Both the position numbers and the translations under genes were made by a program. DNA of 64,000 bases, taken from positions 378,354,995-378,418,994 of the forward strand of contig NC_085141.1 in assembly GCF_024139115.2 (NCBI RefSeq). Direction: 5' to 3'. This stretch comes from Armigeres subalbatus (Eukaryota; Arthropoda; Insecta; Diptera; Culicidae). How positions within the stretch are numbered: position 1 is the first letter of the stretch; every line of letters starts with the position of its first letter. Below are positions 54,310 to 64,000 of this stretch, piece by piece. The notes beneath the pieces were generated by a model that saw only the letters and a program-made list of their open reading frames with translations, searched no databases and was not told where the DNA came from.

Positions 54310-55764
54310 ATGGACGAAGAAAACGGAGGCGAGACGCCTCCCAAAGACAATGTCGTTCGCATCGCGATTCTACCAGGCTTCTTCGCCTGGGCCTTGGGTT
54401 GTTTACTTTCGGCAGAAAGTGAAAAGTATTGATTTCCTAGGAATCAAACGTGATTTGACGCGTCGTTTTCCGAAAACTGATTTTCATCAAATCAATCGAA
54501 ACAAACTACGTGTAACCGCACCTACATACCAGGATGCAAATGCTATCGCAAAAGACCAGAACTATAATGTGGAATATTTGGTTTATGTGCCCTCGCGAGA
54601 GGTCGAGATTGAAGGCGTAATTAACGCAGCGAGCCTGACTTGTAAGGATGTGCTTGCTGGAAAAGGCCGTTTAAAGAATGCCTAGCAATCTACCGTGACT
54701 ATTCTGAACTGCAAGGAATTGCATTCAGCAGCCATGGTAGATGGTAAAAAGTATATTCGAAGTCAGGTTCGCTACGGGTAACGTTTGCCGGTTCGATACT
54801 CCCAAAATATGTAGATATCGAAAATATGTTGTTTCCGGTGCGTCTTTTGTACCCAGAGTTTTCAATTGTACCAACTGCAAACAGTTGGGGCACACTGCCG
54901 AGTTTTGCGACAACAAGCCCCGTTGTGGCAAATGTTTTGAAAGGCATAGGGAGGAGTCCTGCCAACAACAAGTTACAAAGTGCGCTTATTGTGGCATGGA
55001 CCCTCCCCATGGTTTGCAAGAATGTCCGGTGTACAAAAAGCGCACCCAAAAGTTAAGCGTTCATTAGTACAGCGCTCTAAGCAGTCGTATGCAGAAATGG
55101 TGAAGTCGCAAGACACATCCGCAACTGCCAACGCAACGGCTGCTATTTCAGCTGCCGTTCAAGTAAGTGATTTTTATGATGTCATTTCCATAGACGAATC
55201 GGACTCTGACGTAGCCGATATGGATGATTCTGCGGAGGTACACGTACCCGAAAAGAGGAAGAAACTGTCTTCCCGGGATTGCGCCGTAAGAAAACAAAAA
55301 TCATCCCTAGAAGCTTGCCGAAATCTGATGGTAATGGGGGATTATTTGAAATTCCGAAGCAGCCTGTCTATACTGCTCCTTTTGACCCATGTTGCAGTAA
55401 GACATTCCCGCCATTGCCTAAAACTGATGTTACAAAGAAACATCAGGCAAGGAATATCTCTGAGCAGAAAACTGCTACTCGCACTTCTAAGAAAAGAATC
55501 TCGTCCAAGCGAGGATTGATATCCTTCAAGGATCTTGTGGATCGTATTTTGAACTTGTTCAATATTCCGAATTCATTGAGGCCAATCATTGACCTCTTTA
55601 TTCCAACAGTTGAAAGTTATCTGAAGCAATTGACTGTTTCATGGCCCTTCTTGCAGGACTTGTATCTTTCGATGGATAATACAGCCATACAAGATACAAT
55701 CACTGTGCTGCAGTGGAACTGTCATAGTCTGAAACATAAATTGGACGTGTTTAAGTTTTAATTC
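54310..55764 (+). pseudogene. LINE ORF1 (gag-like), frameshifted
   Basis: A possible start is ATG at 54310 (MDEENGGETPPK). The conserved N-terminal part (ASSPGPWVVYF, IKRDLTRRFPKTDFHQIN, LVYVPSREVEIEGVINA) lies in another frame at 54350-54660. It is followed by ILNCKELHSAAMVDGKK and RVTFAG. Three zinc knuckles occupy 54867-55025: C-T-N-C...GHTAEFC, C-G-K-C...H...C and C-A-Y-C...HGLQEC. RSKQSYAEMVK and a Ser/Asp-rich linker come next. The C-terminus (SFKDLVDRILNLFNIP) runs in frame into the endonuclease start. At least four frame changes prevent translation as one protein. The product would be an RNA-binding RNP protein. Confidence 0.85.
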
Positions 55765-56760
55765 GCAACTCCGATTGCGATATATTTGCACTCTGTGAAA
55801 CATGGCTTTCTTCTGAAGATGAAATCAACTTCCACGATTTTAACATTATTCGCCAAGATCGGAATGATCATTATGGTGGCGTTCTTTTGGGAATCAAAAA
55901 TGTCACACTTTCTACAAAATTCCATTCCGACTGTTAATGGTTTAGAAATCGTCGCTTGCCAAGTAAATGTAAAGAATAAAGACCTTTGCATAGCTTCAGT
56001 GTATATTCCCCAAATGCCTCACTTAATCGTCGGCATCTTTGGAGCGCAGTCTCTCTTTATCATCCCCAGTTTTAATACTGGGTGATATGAATGCACATGG
56101 TATTGCATGGGGCGAAACTAGAGACGATAACAGAGCGCCTATTTTCTATGATTTGTGCGACGATTTCAACTTGAATATTTTGAACACAGGCGAAGTAACT
56201 CGAATAGGACCTCAAGGTCAGGAAAGTCGAATAGATCTGTCTTTATGCTCTAATTCACTATCATTAGATTCCACGTGGAAGGTAATCCAAGATCCCCATG
56301 GTAGTGACCACATGCCGATAGTCACCACAATCAAAAGCGGCTATCAACGATCAGTGCCAGTTAATGTTCCTTTCGACCTCACGAAAAACATTGACTGGCA
56401 AAAATTTGCATCGGCGGTAAACATTGGTATTGAATCAACTGATATTCTTCCTCCACTGGATGAGTATCGATTCCTTACCGAATTGATTCATAAAAGCGCA
56501 CTAGAAGCTCAGAAACGACGCGTTCCAAGTACATCTGTCATAAGAAGACCAGCCACTCCTGGATGGGATGATGAATGTACTAAGTTGTATTCCGAGAAAT
56601 CTGATGCCTTCAAGGCTTTCCGTAAACACGGAAGGTTCGAGCTTTTCGAAGAGTATTTGAGGCTTGAAAGAAAGCTCAAAAATCTTCTCAAGGCTAAAAA
56701 CGTAGCTACTGGCGACGTTTTGTCGAGGGACTATCACGAGAAACCTCAATGACAACACTT
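55675..56760 (+). pseudogene. LINE ORF2 N-terminus: AP-type endonuclease
   Basis: VLQWNCHSLKHKLDVFKF (about 55704-55760) is the first endonuclease motif. After a lost T, SDCDIFALCETWL follows. ACQVNVKNKDLCIASVYIP lies at about 55950-56010. SPVLILGDMNAHGIAWGE, SRIDLSLCSNSL and GSDHMPIVTT (56060-56325) are the catalytic core motifs that nick the target DNA. The linker ends with LERKLKNLLKAK before another frameshift (A run 56696-56700). Frameshifts at about 55756 and 56008 are also single-base losses in homopolymer runs. Confidence 0.87.
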
Positions 56761-58007
56761 TGGAAAACGGCCCGCAACATGCGGAACCGCATTTCCACCA
56801 ACGAGAGTGAAGAATACTCCAATCGATGGATATTCAACTTCGCAAAAAGGTCTGTCCAGATTCCGTACCAGCTGAACCGCTATTTCGAGAATCTACGCTT
56901 GATCCCGGTTCTTTGGGTGGACCATTCTCAATGCTGGAACTATCTATGTCTCTTCTTTCATCAAACAATTCTTCTCCGGGATGCGATAATATCAATTTCA
57001 ATCTTCTAAAAACCTCCCAGATATCGCTAAAGGCGATTACTTGACCTGTACAACTGTTTCATGGAGTACAACATCGTACCACCAGAATGGCGCCAGGTCA
57101 AAGTAATAGCTATTCAAAAGCCTGGGAAACCAGCGTCTAATCACAATTCATACCGACCGATTGCCATGCTATCATGCATGAGAAAATTATTGGAGAAAAT
57201 GATCCTTTCAAGAATTGACCATTGGGTCGAGCAAAATGCATTACTGTCAAATACTCAATTCGGGTTTCGAAAAGGTAAAGGAACAAATGACTGTCTAGCG
57301 TTGCTCTCTTCAGATATACAGCTGGCCTATGCGCACAAGGAGCAACTGGCTTCAGTTTTCTTGGATATTAAGGGCGCTTTTGATTCTGTTTCCATAGAAG
57401 TACTGTCGGAAAATCTGCACAGTAGTGGATTACCCGTTATTTTGAATAATTTCTTGTACAATTTGTTGTCAGTAAAACACATGAACTTTACTCTCGGCAC
57501 TCTGACAACTTCCAGAAATAGCTACATGGGCCTTCCCCAAGGTTCTTGTTTAAGTCCCTTGCTTTACAATTTCTATGTTAAAGATATTGACAATTGTTTG
57601 GAAGGACAATGCACGTTTAGACAACTTGCAGATGATGCCGTGATCTCTCTAAGAGGTTCATGTGCAGAAGTCCTGCAAAGACCATTGCAAAATTCCCTAA
57701 ATAACCTGACTGTTTGGGCCAGACATTTAGGGATCGAGTTCTCTCCGCAAAAAACTCAATTGGTTGTGTTTACTAAGAAGCGGTACCCTGCTCAACTGAA
57801 ACTAAAGCTGTTGAAAGATGACATAAACCAAATTTTTACTTTTAAATACCTTGGGGTCTGGTTTGATTCTAAGTGTACCTGGAAGACCCATATTGATTAT
57901 TTGTTAGAGAAATGCCGAAAAAGGATCCATTTTCTCCGTTCTATCTCCGGAACATGGTGGGGCGCTCACCCGGAAGACCTCATCAAACTATATAAAACGA
58001 CTATTCT
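56707..58007 (+). pseudogene. LINE reverse transcriptase, copy A of the duplicated segment
   Basis: It starts in the linker (YWRRFVEGLSRETSMTTLW). Single-base losses in A runs at 57008-57012 and 57029-57031 break the frame. From 57061 the RT runs intact: SYRPIAMLSCMRKLLEKMI, FGFRKGKGTNDC, VFLDIKGAFDSV (motif A Asp), GLPQGSCLSPLLYNFYV (motif B) and RQLADDAVISL (motif C, ADD catalytic pair). At 58007 homology to the LINE stops abruptly inside the thumb (LIKLYKTTIL) and the sequence turns into element X. Confidence 0.9.
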
Positions 58008-59988
58008 ATATTTGGACGGCTGTTCGGCCACATTGAGAGTTGACGTAAAGTCAATGTCAACTTCTCTCCACGAACAGCCTAGATAGCCGTGTGGTGTCGG
58101 CAGCTGGTTATCTGGCTAAGAATAACATTACGGATTGCCTGTTCCAGTGGTAAAAGTCCACCATACAGGTGACCCCTAATTTTCGGTGTGATGCGGCTTT
58201 ATGCTTACCGTGCCTACGAATGAATGGTTAGGGGGGTCTAATAAGAACCTAACCGCAAACGGAGCCTGTGAAGCACCAGGGCCCCCTTCACAGTATTTGA
58301 GCCCTCGCTGCGCTAACCGGAGCTATGGCGTAGTTGACTTTTACTTCTCCGAGATAATCGGCTACTCTTATTCAACCTCATCGTGAGGTTAAATAAGAGT
58401 AGGGTTATGAATATGTCTTTTAATTAGTTTTCAACAAATTGTCACCTATATGGATTCGCATTATGCGTTTTTTACAATGTGCTTTGTGTATGTTACCTAT
58501 ATGGATTCGCATTATGCGTTTTTTCACAGTGTACTCTGTGTCTCTTCCTTGACGTTAGGCGTCGGCTACTCTTGTTCAATCTCAACGTGAGGTTAAATAA
58601 GAGTGGGGTTATGAATAAGTGTTTTACTTAGTTTTCAACAAATTGTCACCTATATGGATTCGCATTATGCGTATTTCACAGTGTACTCTGTGTCTCGTCT
58701 TTGACGTTCGGCTTTGGCTACTCTTGTTCATCCTCAACGTGAGTGTGGGGTTATGAATATGTGTTCTACTTAGTTTTTCAACAAACTTCCACCTATATGG
58801 ATTCGCATTATGCATTTTTTTTTACAATGTACTTTGTGTTTGTCACCTATATGGATTCGCATTATGCGCTTTTCACAGTGTACTCTGTGTTTCGTCTTTG
58901 ACGTTCGGCTTCAGCTACTTTTGTTTAATCTCAACTTGAAGTTGAATAAGGGTGGGATTATGAATATGTTTTTTACTTAGTTTTTCAACAAATTTTCACC
59001 TATATGGATTCGCATTATGCGTTTTTTTTACAACGTACTTTGTGTTTGTCACCTATATGGATTCGTATTATGCGTTTTTCAAAGTGTAATCTGTGTTTCG
59101 TCTTTGATGTTTGGCTTCAGCTACTCTTGTTTAATCTCAACTTGAGGTTGATTAAGGATGGGGTTATGAAAATGTTTTTTTTTTTTTTACTTAGTTTTTT
59201 TTTCAACAAATTGTCACCTATATGGATTCGCATTTTGCGTCTTTTTTACAATGTACTTTGTGTATGTTACCTTTGTGGATTCGCATTATGCGTTTTTCAC
59301 AGTGTACTCTGTGTCTCGTCCTTGACGTTCGGCTTCGGTTACTCTTGTTCAATCTCAACGTGAGGTTCAATAAGAATGGGATTATGAATATGTGTTTTAC
59401 TTAGTTTTCAACAAATTGTCACCTATATGGATTCGCATTATGCGTTTTCTTACAATATACTTTGTGTATGTTACCTATATGGATTCGCATTATGCGTTTT
59501 TCACAGTGTACTCTGTGTTTCGTTCTTGACGTTCGGGTTCGGCTACTCTTGTTCTATCTCATCGTGAGGTTCAATAAGAATGGGGTTATGAATATGTGTT
59601 TTACTTAGTTTTCAACAAATTGCCACCTATATGGATTCGCATTATGCGATTTTTACAATGTATTTTGTGATTGTCACCTATATGGATTCGCATTATGCGT
59701 TTTTCACAGTGCACTCTGTGTTTCGTCTTTGACGTTCGTCCATTGTTACGTCCTCTGTGTTTTTGTGACCTCTCTTTAGTCCCTAGCTGAATGCGTGTAA
59801 GTCCACATAATTGGCTTTCCTATAAATGGTTCCATTCTCCTTTCCAACTTCACTTCCTCTTCCTTTCCCCTTTTCACTTCCTTTTCCGTCAGGTAAATGA
59901 TGAGAAAGGCCAGTGAAAACGATGGCACAAATCTCCCAAATTGAGGGAACGTGCCTCCTGAGCCGACGTTCTGATACCTGATACCTGA
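58008..59988 (+). mobile_element. Element X between the two LINE segments
   Basis: It begins with an imperfect hairpin (GGCTGTTCG .. CGAACAGCC, 58018-58082), then about 350 bp of unclassified sequence. A higher-order array (58443-59745) follows, then a unique end with CAAATTGAGGGAACGTGCC, and finally a heptamer tail, TGATACC repeated about three times, at 59972-59990. The short tandem tail resembles the 3' end of some non-LTR elements. No coding sequence. There is no short TSD; instead a 1.3 kb LINE segment stands on both sides. Confidence 0.6.
58443..59745 (+). repeat. Higher-order tandem array, unit about 205 bp
   Basis: CACCTATATGGATTCGCATT followed by ATGCG occurs about 13 times, mostly in pairs about 50 bp apart. 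The pairs repeat about every 205 bp (58448, 58648, 58790, 58997, 59215, 59420, 59628). The second unit lacks its partner. The spacer contains TTGACGTTCGGCTTC and GGTTATGAATATGTG. The open frame 59004-59363 is repeat translation. Confidence 0.92.
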
Positions 59989-60341
59989 TACTGGCGACGT
60001 TTTGTCGAGGGACTATCACGAGAAACCTCAATGACAACACTTTGGAAAACGGCCCGCAACATGCGGAACCGCATTTCCACCAACGAGAGTGAAGAATACT
60101 CCAATCGATGGATATTCAACTTCGCAAAAGGTCTGTCCAGATTCCGTACCAGCTGAACCGCTATTTCGAGAATCTACGCTTGATCCCGGTTCTTTGGGTG
60201 GACCATTCTCAATGCTGGAACTATCTATGTCTCTTCTTTCATCAAACAATTCTTCTCCGGGATGCGATAATATCAATTTCAATCTTCTAAAAACCTCCCA
60301 GATATCGCTAAAGACGATTACTTGACCTGTACAACTGTTTC
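59989..60341 (+). pseudogene. LINE linker/RT start, copy B
   Basis: It duplicates 56707-57060 with one A lost (60126-60129 has four A where copy A has five) and a G-to-A change near 60312. It carries the same two single-base losses as copy A, so the damage came before the duplication. Confidence 0.9.
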
Positions 60342-62618
60342 ATGGAGTACAACATCGTACCACCAGAATGGCGCCAGGTCAAAGTAATAGCTATTCAAAA
60401 GCCTGGGAAACCAGCGTCTAATCACAATTCATACCGACCGATTGCCATGCTATCATGCATGAGAAAATTATTGGAGAAAATGATCCTTTCAAGAATTGAC
60501 CATTGGGTCGAGCAAAATGCATTACTGTCAAATACTCAATTCGGGTTTCGAAAAGGTAAAGGAACAAATGACTGTCTAGCGTTGCTCTCTTCAGATATAC
60601 AGCTGGCCTATGCGCACAAGGAGCAACTGGCTTCAGTTTTCTTGGATATTAAGGGCGCTTTTGATTCTGTTTCCATAGAAGTACTGTCGGAAAATCTGCA
60701 CAGTAGTGGATTACCCGTTATTTTGAATAATTTCTTGTACAATTTGTTGTCAGTAAAACACATGAACTTTACTCTCGGCACTCTGACAACTTCCAGAAAT
60801 AGCTACATGGGCCTTCCCCAAGGTTCTTGTTTAAGTCCCTTGCTTTACAATTTCTATGTTAAAGATATTGACAATTGTTTGGAAGGACAATGCACGTTTA
60901 GACAACTTGCAGATGATGCCGTGATCTCTCTAAGAGGTTCATGTGCAGAAGTCCTGCAAAGACCATTGCAAAATTCCCTAAATAACCTGACTGTTTGGGC
61001 CAGACATTTAGGGATCGAGTTCTCTCCGCAAAAAACTCAATTGGTTGTGTTTACTAAGAAGCGGTACCCTGCTCAACTGAAACTAAAGCTGTTGAAAGAT
61101 GACATAAACCAAATTTTTACTTTTAAATACCTTGGGGTCTGGTTTGATTCTAAGTGTACCTGGAAGACCCATATTGATTATTTGTTAGAGAAATGCCGAA
61201 AAAGGATCCATTTTCTCCGTTCTATCTCCGGAACATGGTGGGGCGCTCACCCGGAAGACCTCATCAAACTATATAAAACGACTATTCTCTCTGTTTTAGA
61301 GTATGGCTCTTTCTGCTTCCTCTCAGCAGCTGAGTGCCACCTAATCAAATTGGAACGAATTCAATATCGTTGTTTGCGTATTGCCCTTGGCTGTATGCAT
61401 TCAACGCATAACATGAGCCTGGAGGTGCTTGCTGGAGTCACTCCTTTAAAGCACCGTTACTGGGAGCTCTCACTTAGAATACTGATCAAATGTGGAACAA
61501 GTAACACACTTGTATTAGAAAACTTCGATAATATGCTTGAACTGGCTCATCATTCAAGATACCTGCGAGTCTATCTCAACTACATATCGACAGATCTCTG
61601 TCTTCCATGTTATAATCCACCTCGAGTTCACTTCGTCAACGACAGTTCCTCAATTGAATACGATCTGTCCATGAAACACGCTATTCAAGGAATACCAGAT
61701 CATCTTCGACAAATATCTATCCCTTCCATTTTTTCTGAAAAATATGAACATGTCAATTGCAATAACAGATATTTCACTGATGGTTCTCGCATTAACGGAT
61801 CCACTGGCTTCGGTGTTTTCAACGTAAATTCAACCACCTTCCGAAAACTTCAAGAACCGTGTTCGGTTTATGTTGCTGAGCTGGCAGCAATTAATTTCGC
61901 TTTGGGGATAATTTCCGATCAGCCCGTAGACCATTATTTCATCTTCTCGGATAGTCTTAGTTCTATCGAGGCACTCCGGTCGTTGAAACCTGTTAAGCAC
62001 GCATCTTACTTTCTTACAACTGTAAGAGAGCAGATGCGTGATTTGGTCGAAAGATCATTTAAGATTACCTTTGTATGGGTCCCATCCCATTGCCTAATCT
62101 ATGGCAATGAGAAGGCGGACTCGCTAGCAAAGGTGGGCGCACAGGAAGGTGAAGTTTATGATAGACAAATTTCGAACAACGAGTTTTTCCCATTAGTCCG
62201 TCAGAGTACTCTTCAAAATTGGCAAATGATTTGGTCACACAATGAACTTGGACGGTGGCTCTTTTCCATAGTTCCTAAAGTTTCTGCGCGAGCGTGGTTC
62301 AGAGGTGAGGACTTAAGCCGAGGCTTCATTCGCACGATGTCGAGACTTATGTCCAATCACTATTCACTAAACGCACACCTCTATAGAATAAACCTGGTTG
62401 ATAGCAACCTATGTAGGTGTGGAGCCGGTTACGATGAAATCGATCACGTAGTTTGGTATTGCTCGGAAAACGACGCCTCCAGAGAGCAACTATTGGATAC
62501 CCTTGTGGCCCGAGGTAAACAACCCTACAGGGAAGTAAGAGGTGTTTTGGGGGATCGCGATGTGGTTTATATGCAGGCCATCTATGCCTTTCTTTGCTCG
62601 TCTGACATAAAAGTCTAA
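60342..62618 (+). CDS. LINE ORF2: reverse transcriptase-RNase H, longest intact frame
   Basis: 758 codons. RT motifs are identical to copy A up to KTTIL (residue about 316), including VFLDIKGAFDSV, LPQGSCLSPLL and LADDAVISL. After 61288 the normal thumb continues (SVLEYGSFCFLSAAECHL), then LEVLAGVTPLKHRYWEL. RNase H follows at about 61765-62140: FTDGSRINGSTGFGVF (first Asp), CSVYVAELAAINFAL (Glu), FSDSLSSIEAL (Asp) and WVPSHCLIYGNEKADSLA (His/Asp), so the catalytic residues are present. A CRCG..H..C zinc-like motif (62405-62465) precedes the end. The first Met is internal to ORF2; the upstream frame is broken, so this is not expected to act alone. Reverse transcription at the target site is the family role. 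Confidence 0.9.
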   Translation: MEYNIVPPEWRQVKVIAIQKPGKPASNHNSYRPIAMLSCMRKLLEKMILSRIDHWVEQNALLSNTQFGFRKGKGTNDCLALLSSDIQLAYAHKEQLASVFLDIKGAFDSVSIEVLSENLHSSGLPVILNNFLYNLLSVKHMNFTLGTLTTSRNSYMGLPQGSCLSPLLYNFYVKDIDNCLEGQCTFRQLADDAVISLRGSCAEVLQRPLQNSLNNLTVWARHLGIEFSPQKTQLVVFTKKRYPAQLKLKLLKDDINQIFTFKYLGVWFDSKCTWKTHIDYLLEKCRKRIHFLRSISGTWWGAHPEDLIKLYKTTILSVLEYGSFCFLSAAECHLIKLERIQYRCLRIALGCMHSTHNMSLEVLAGVTPLKHRYWELSLRILIKCGTSNTLVLENFDNMLELAHHSRYLRVYLNYISTDLCLPCYNPPRVHFVNDSSSIEYDLSMKHAIQGIPDHLRQISIPSIFSEKYEHVNCNNRYFTDGSRINGSTGFGVFNVNSTTFRKLQEPCSVYVAELAAINFALGIISDQPVDHYFIFSDSLSSIEALRSLKPVKHASYFLTTVREQMRDLVERSFKITFVWVPSHCLIYGNEKADSLAKVGAQEGEVYDRQISNNEFFPLVRQSTLQNWQMIWSHNELGRWLFSIVPKVSARAWFRGEDLSRGFIRTMSRLMSNHYSLNAHLYRINLVDSNLCRCGAGYDEIDHVVWYCSENDASREQLLDTLVARGKQPYREVRGVLGDRDVVYMQAIYAFLCSSDIKV

Positions 62619-62988
62619 TTCCCTATCTTTTTTCTTTCTCGTTTTGTTTTTGTCTTATTGTTCTGTGTAATACGAAGCTATGGCCATCCGGAAGATACTC
62701 CCTGACGAACCACAACTCGAGCCCGACGCTACGCCATACCGTTATTGACGTCAAATACCCGGATGAGCAGCTGAAATACCTCAAACCTAAATCCCAACCT
62801 AGTCCGTCCTGAAATTACGCAATCTAACCTTGAGTCGCCACGAGTATCTTGGTCTATACCCTTTCCCCTTACTAACTGTTGATAATAAGATGATATCGAT
62901 TGTAAATATCATAAAGTCTCGGCTCCGTTAAGTGTTATACACGCCTGAGCCTGTTAAATAAACACAATAGATAAAAAAAAAAAAAAAA
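62619..62988 (+). other. LINE 3' UTR and poly(A) tail
   Basis: About 350 bp end CGGCTCCGTTAAGTGTTATA..GAGCCTGTTAAATAAACA, with AATAAA just before 16 A residues (62973-62988). Confidence 0.85.
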
Positions 62989-64000
62989 CATATTTCCCCT
63001 TCGACAATGAAGTTTTCGAAAATATCAGCATAATGTAAGCAGGCATTTTTACCTGCTGATAAACATCTATGTATATGAGCTCAGAATTAACGAATATAAA
63101 ACGAGTCAACATTAAAAATAAATGAGGACAACTTATGGGTATGACGAATATCCACGGTTCACACCAACTTGCAAATTTCCACGATAATGGAGGGGAGTAT
63201 CTAAAACTGTTCGACATCTGTTCAGGAGGTATATGGACAGCACTTTATCCAAAAGTTTAATATTGATCAAAAGAATTAAATTAAAAATAGAATAATTAAT
63301 AATATAATAAGACAATTACAAGTTGTCACCAAATAATGCTTAATAAATTTCAATTTTCTTATTTCACGAAATAACTCAAATTAAAATTAAAAGTGACAGT
63401 TTCTATAATTTCGAATAGATGGATAGATGTCTTATTTGTCATATTGCAATGCATAACAGTTTTCATGATTGCATTTCTTTTATAATTCTGCCACTGCCAC
63501 TTGTACAGATTAGTTTGAGTTTAATTCAGAAAATGGCAGACAGACGAAACATAAAGGGCAAATATATGGGTTAAAAGATGAATCGCTTATATTGAATATG
63601 TCATTTAGTACCCTTTTATATGTGTTTCTCTCTAAATCTCGGGTACTTATTCAAAAGGACGTATGTGATAGGTAATAGAGATAATAAACTATAGAGGACG
63701 ATTGTTGCTGCGGTTCCCTTTGTTATCGTTCCAAAACATGTTTGGTACCTTTCTGTCAAAACGTACTGATTTTTCCTTCGTTGACATTTAGTGCCCTATC
63801 TTCGCCATCAAAAGATGTTTCACCAGTGACGACAGCGACAATCTTGCTCTATAGTTTATTACCTCTATTGATGGCACTCCCACGCAAACCAAGACCACCA
63901 ACAGGTAGCTGAAGGGTCACCCTATCTGTCTATGGTTATGGTTTGTGTGGTAGGGCTATCAGATTGGCCTAATCGACGTTTGAATTTTTGTTTTCAAAAT
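62989..64000. other. Right flank: repeat Q and an unclassified palindromic region
   Basis: 63115-63310 is the second copy of repeat Q (see 531-720). At 63676-63868 GGTAATAGAGATAATAAACTA pairs with TAGTTTATTACCTCTATT, suggesting a diverged inverted-repeat element of about 190 bp. The rest is unannotated. Confidence 0.5.

Larger units (their letters stand above)
54310..62988 (+). mobile_element. I/LOA-type non-LTR retrotransposon, rearranged and frameshifted
   Basis: Order: ORF1 with three zinc knuckles, AP-endonuclease, reverse transcriptase, RNase H, CCHC-like C-terminus, short 3' UTR and a poly(A) tail of 16 A (62973-62988). An RNase H domain after RT is a feature of the I, LOA and related clades. 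A 3281-bp duplication with foreign sequence (58008-59988) splits it. Without that it would be about 5.4 kb plus a 5' UTR, close to full length. No TSD could be found. Confidence 0.88.

Noticed and set aside
59004..59363. 119-codon membrane-like protein
   Set aside because: It is a repeat translation of the 205-bp higher-order unit.
53020..62990. CATATT..CCC near 53026 and 62989 as the TSD of the large LINE
   Set aside because: The two sequences differ (CATATTCCCAC versus CATATTTCCCC), and the 5' end of the element is not known.

Overview
The window looks like a piece of a culicine mosquito genome (Aedes-like). This is inferred from one intron-containing insect gene with 60-80 bp introns, RTE and I/LOA-type LINEs with RNase H, tRNA-derived SINEs, and a very dense load of hAT, TA-site and TTAA-site elements. 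The species cannot be fixed from the sequence alone. All comparisons below were made by eye, so similarity limits are approximate, but target-site duplications (TSDs) and splice sites were read base by base.

Only one host gene is supported. It is a TTC39/Iml2-family tetratricopeptide protein on the minus strand (exons between 14426 and 12140). Seven exons join into 564 codons with canonical splice sites. Its 5' end probably lies further right, because a splice acceptor stands just upstream of the first usable ATG.

Left part (1-12000): a 4.3 kb TA-flanked element (923-5240) was entered by a hAT-like insertion with an 8-bp TSD (1507-4483). The core of that insertion is a roughly 1 kb-arm palindrome carrying two opposed RTE 3' ends. 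Then come hairpin MITEs, a MITE inside a MITE (6791-7117), a 5'-truncated RTE with a perfect 14-bp TSD (8596-9311), a SINE and degenerate GAATTCC-type repeats.

Middle (14400-33000): tail-only LINE insertions, a TTAA MITE, and a 2.8 kb hAT element whose interior has become a long minisatellite (17915-20753). A second member of the TA family follows (20841-22121), then several GAATTTCC-type arrays, and tRNA-Ala-like sequences set inside fold-back structures (24297-24545 and 30082-30893).

Right part (33000-64000): fold-back hAT elements and a cluster of palindromes (40925-41842). A four-layer nest of insertions follows (42100-47230); its empty host site is preserved in a related repeat at 1-245. 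Next are a 151-bp satellite with an internal inverted block (50830-52830) and a large frameshifted I/LOA-type LINE (54310-62988). In the LINE a 1.3 kb reverse-transcriptase segment occurs twice, almost identical, on either side of a higher-order tandem array. No convincing functional tRNA, CRISPR, viral gene or toxin gene was found. The window is best read as one gene embedded in layers of transposons, where nested insertions and palindromes are the main structural theme.
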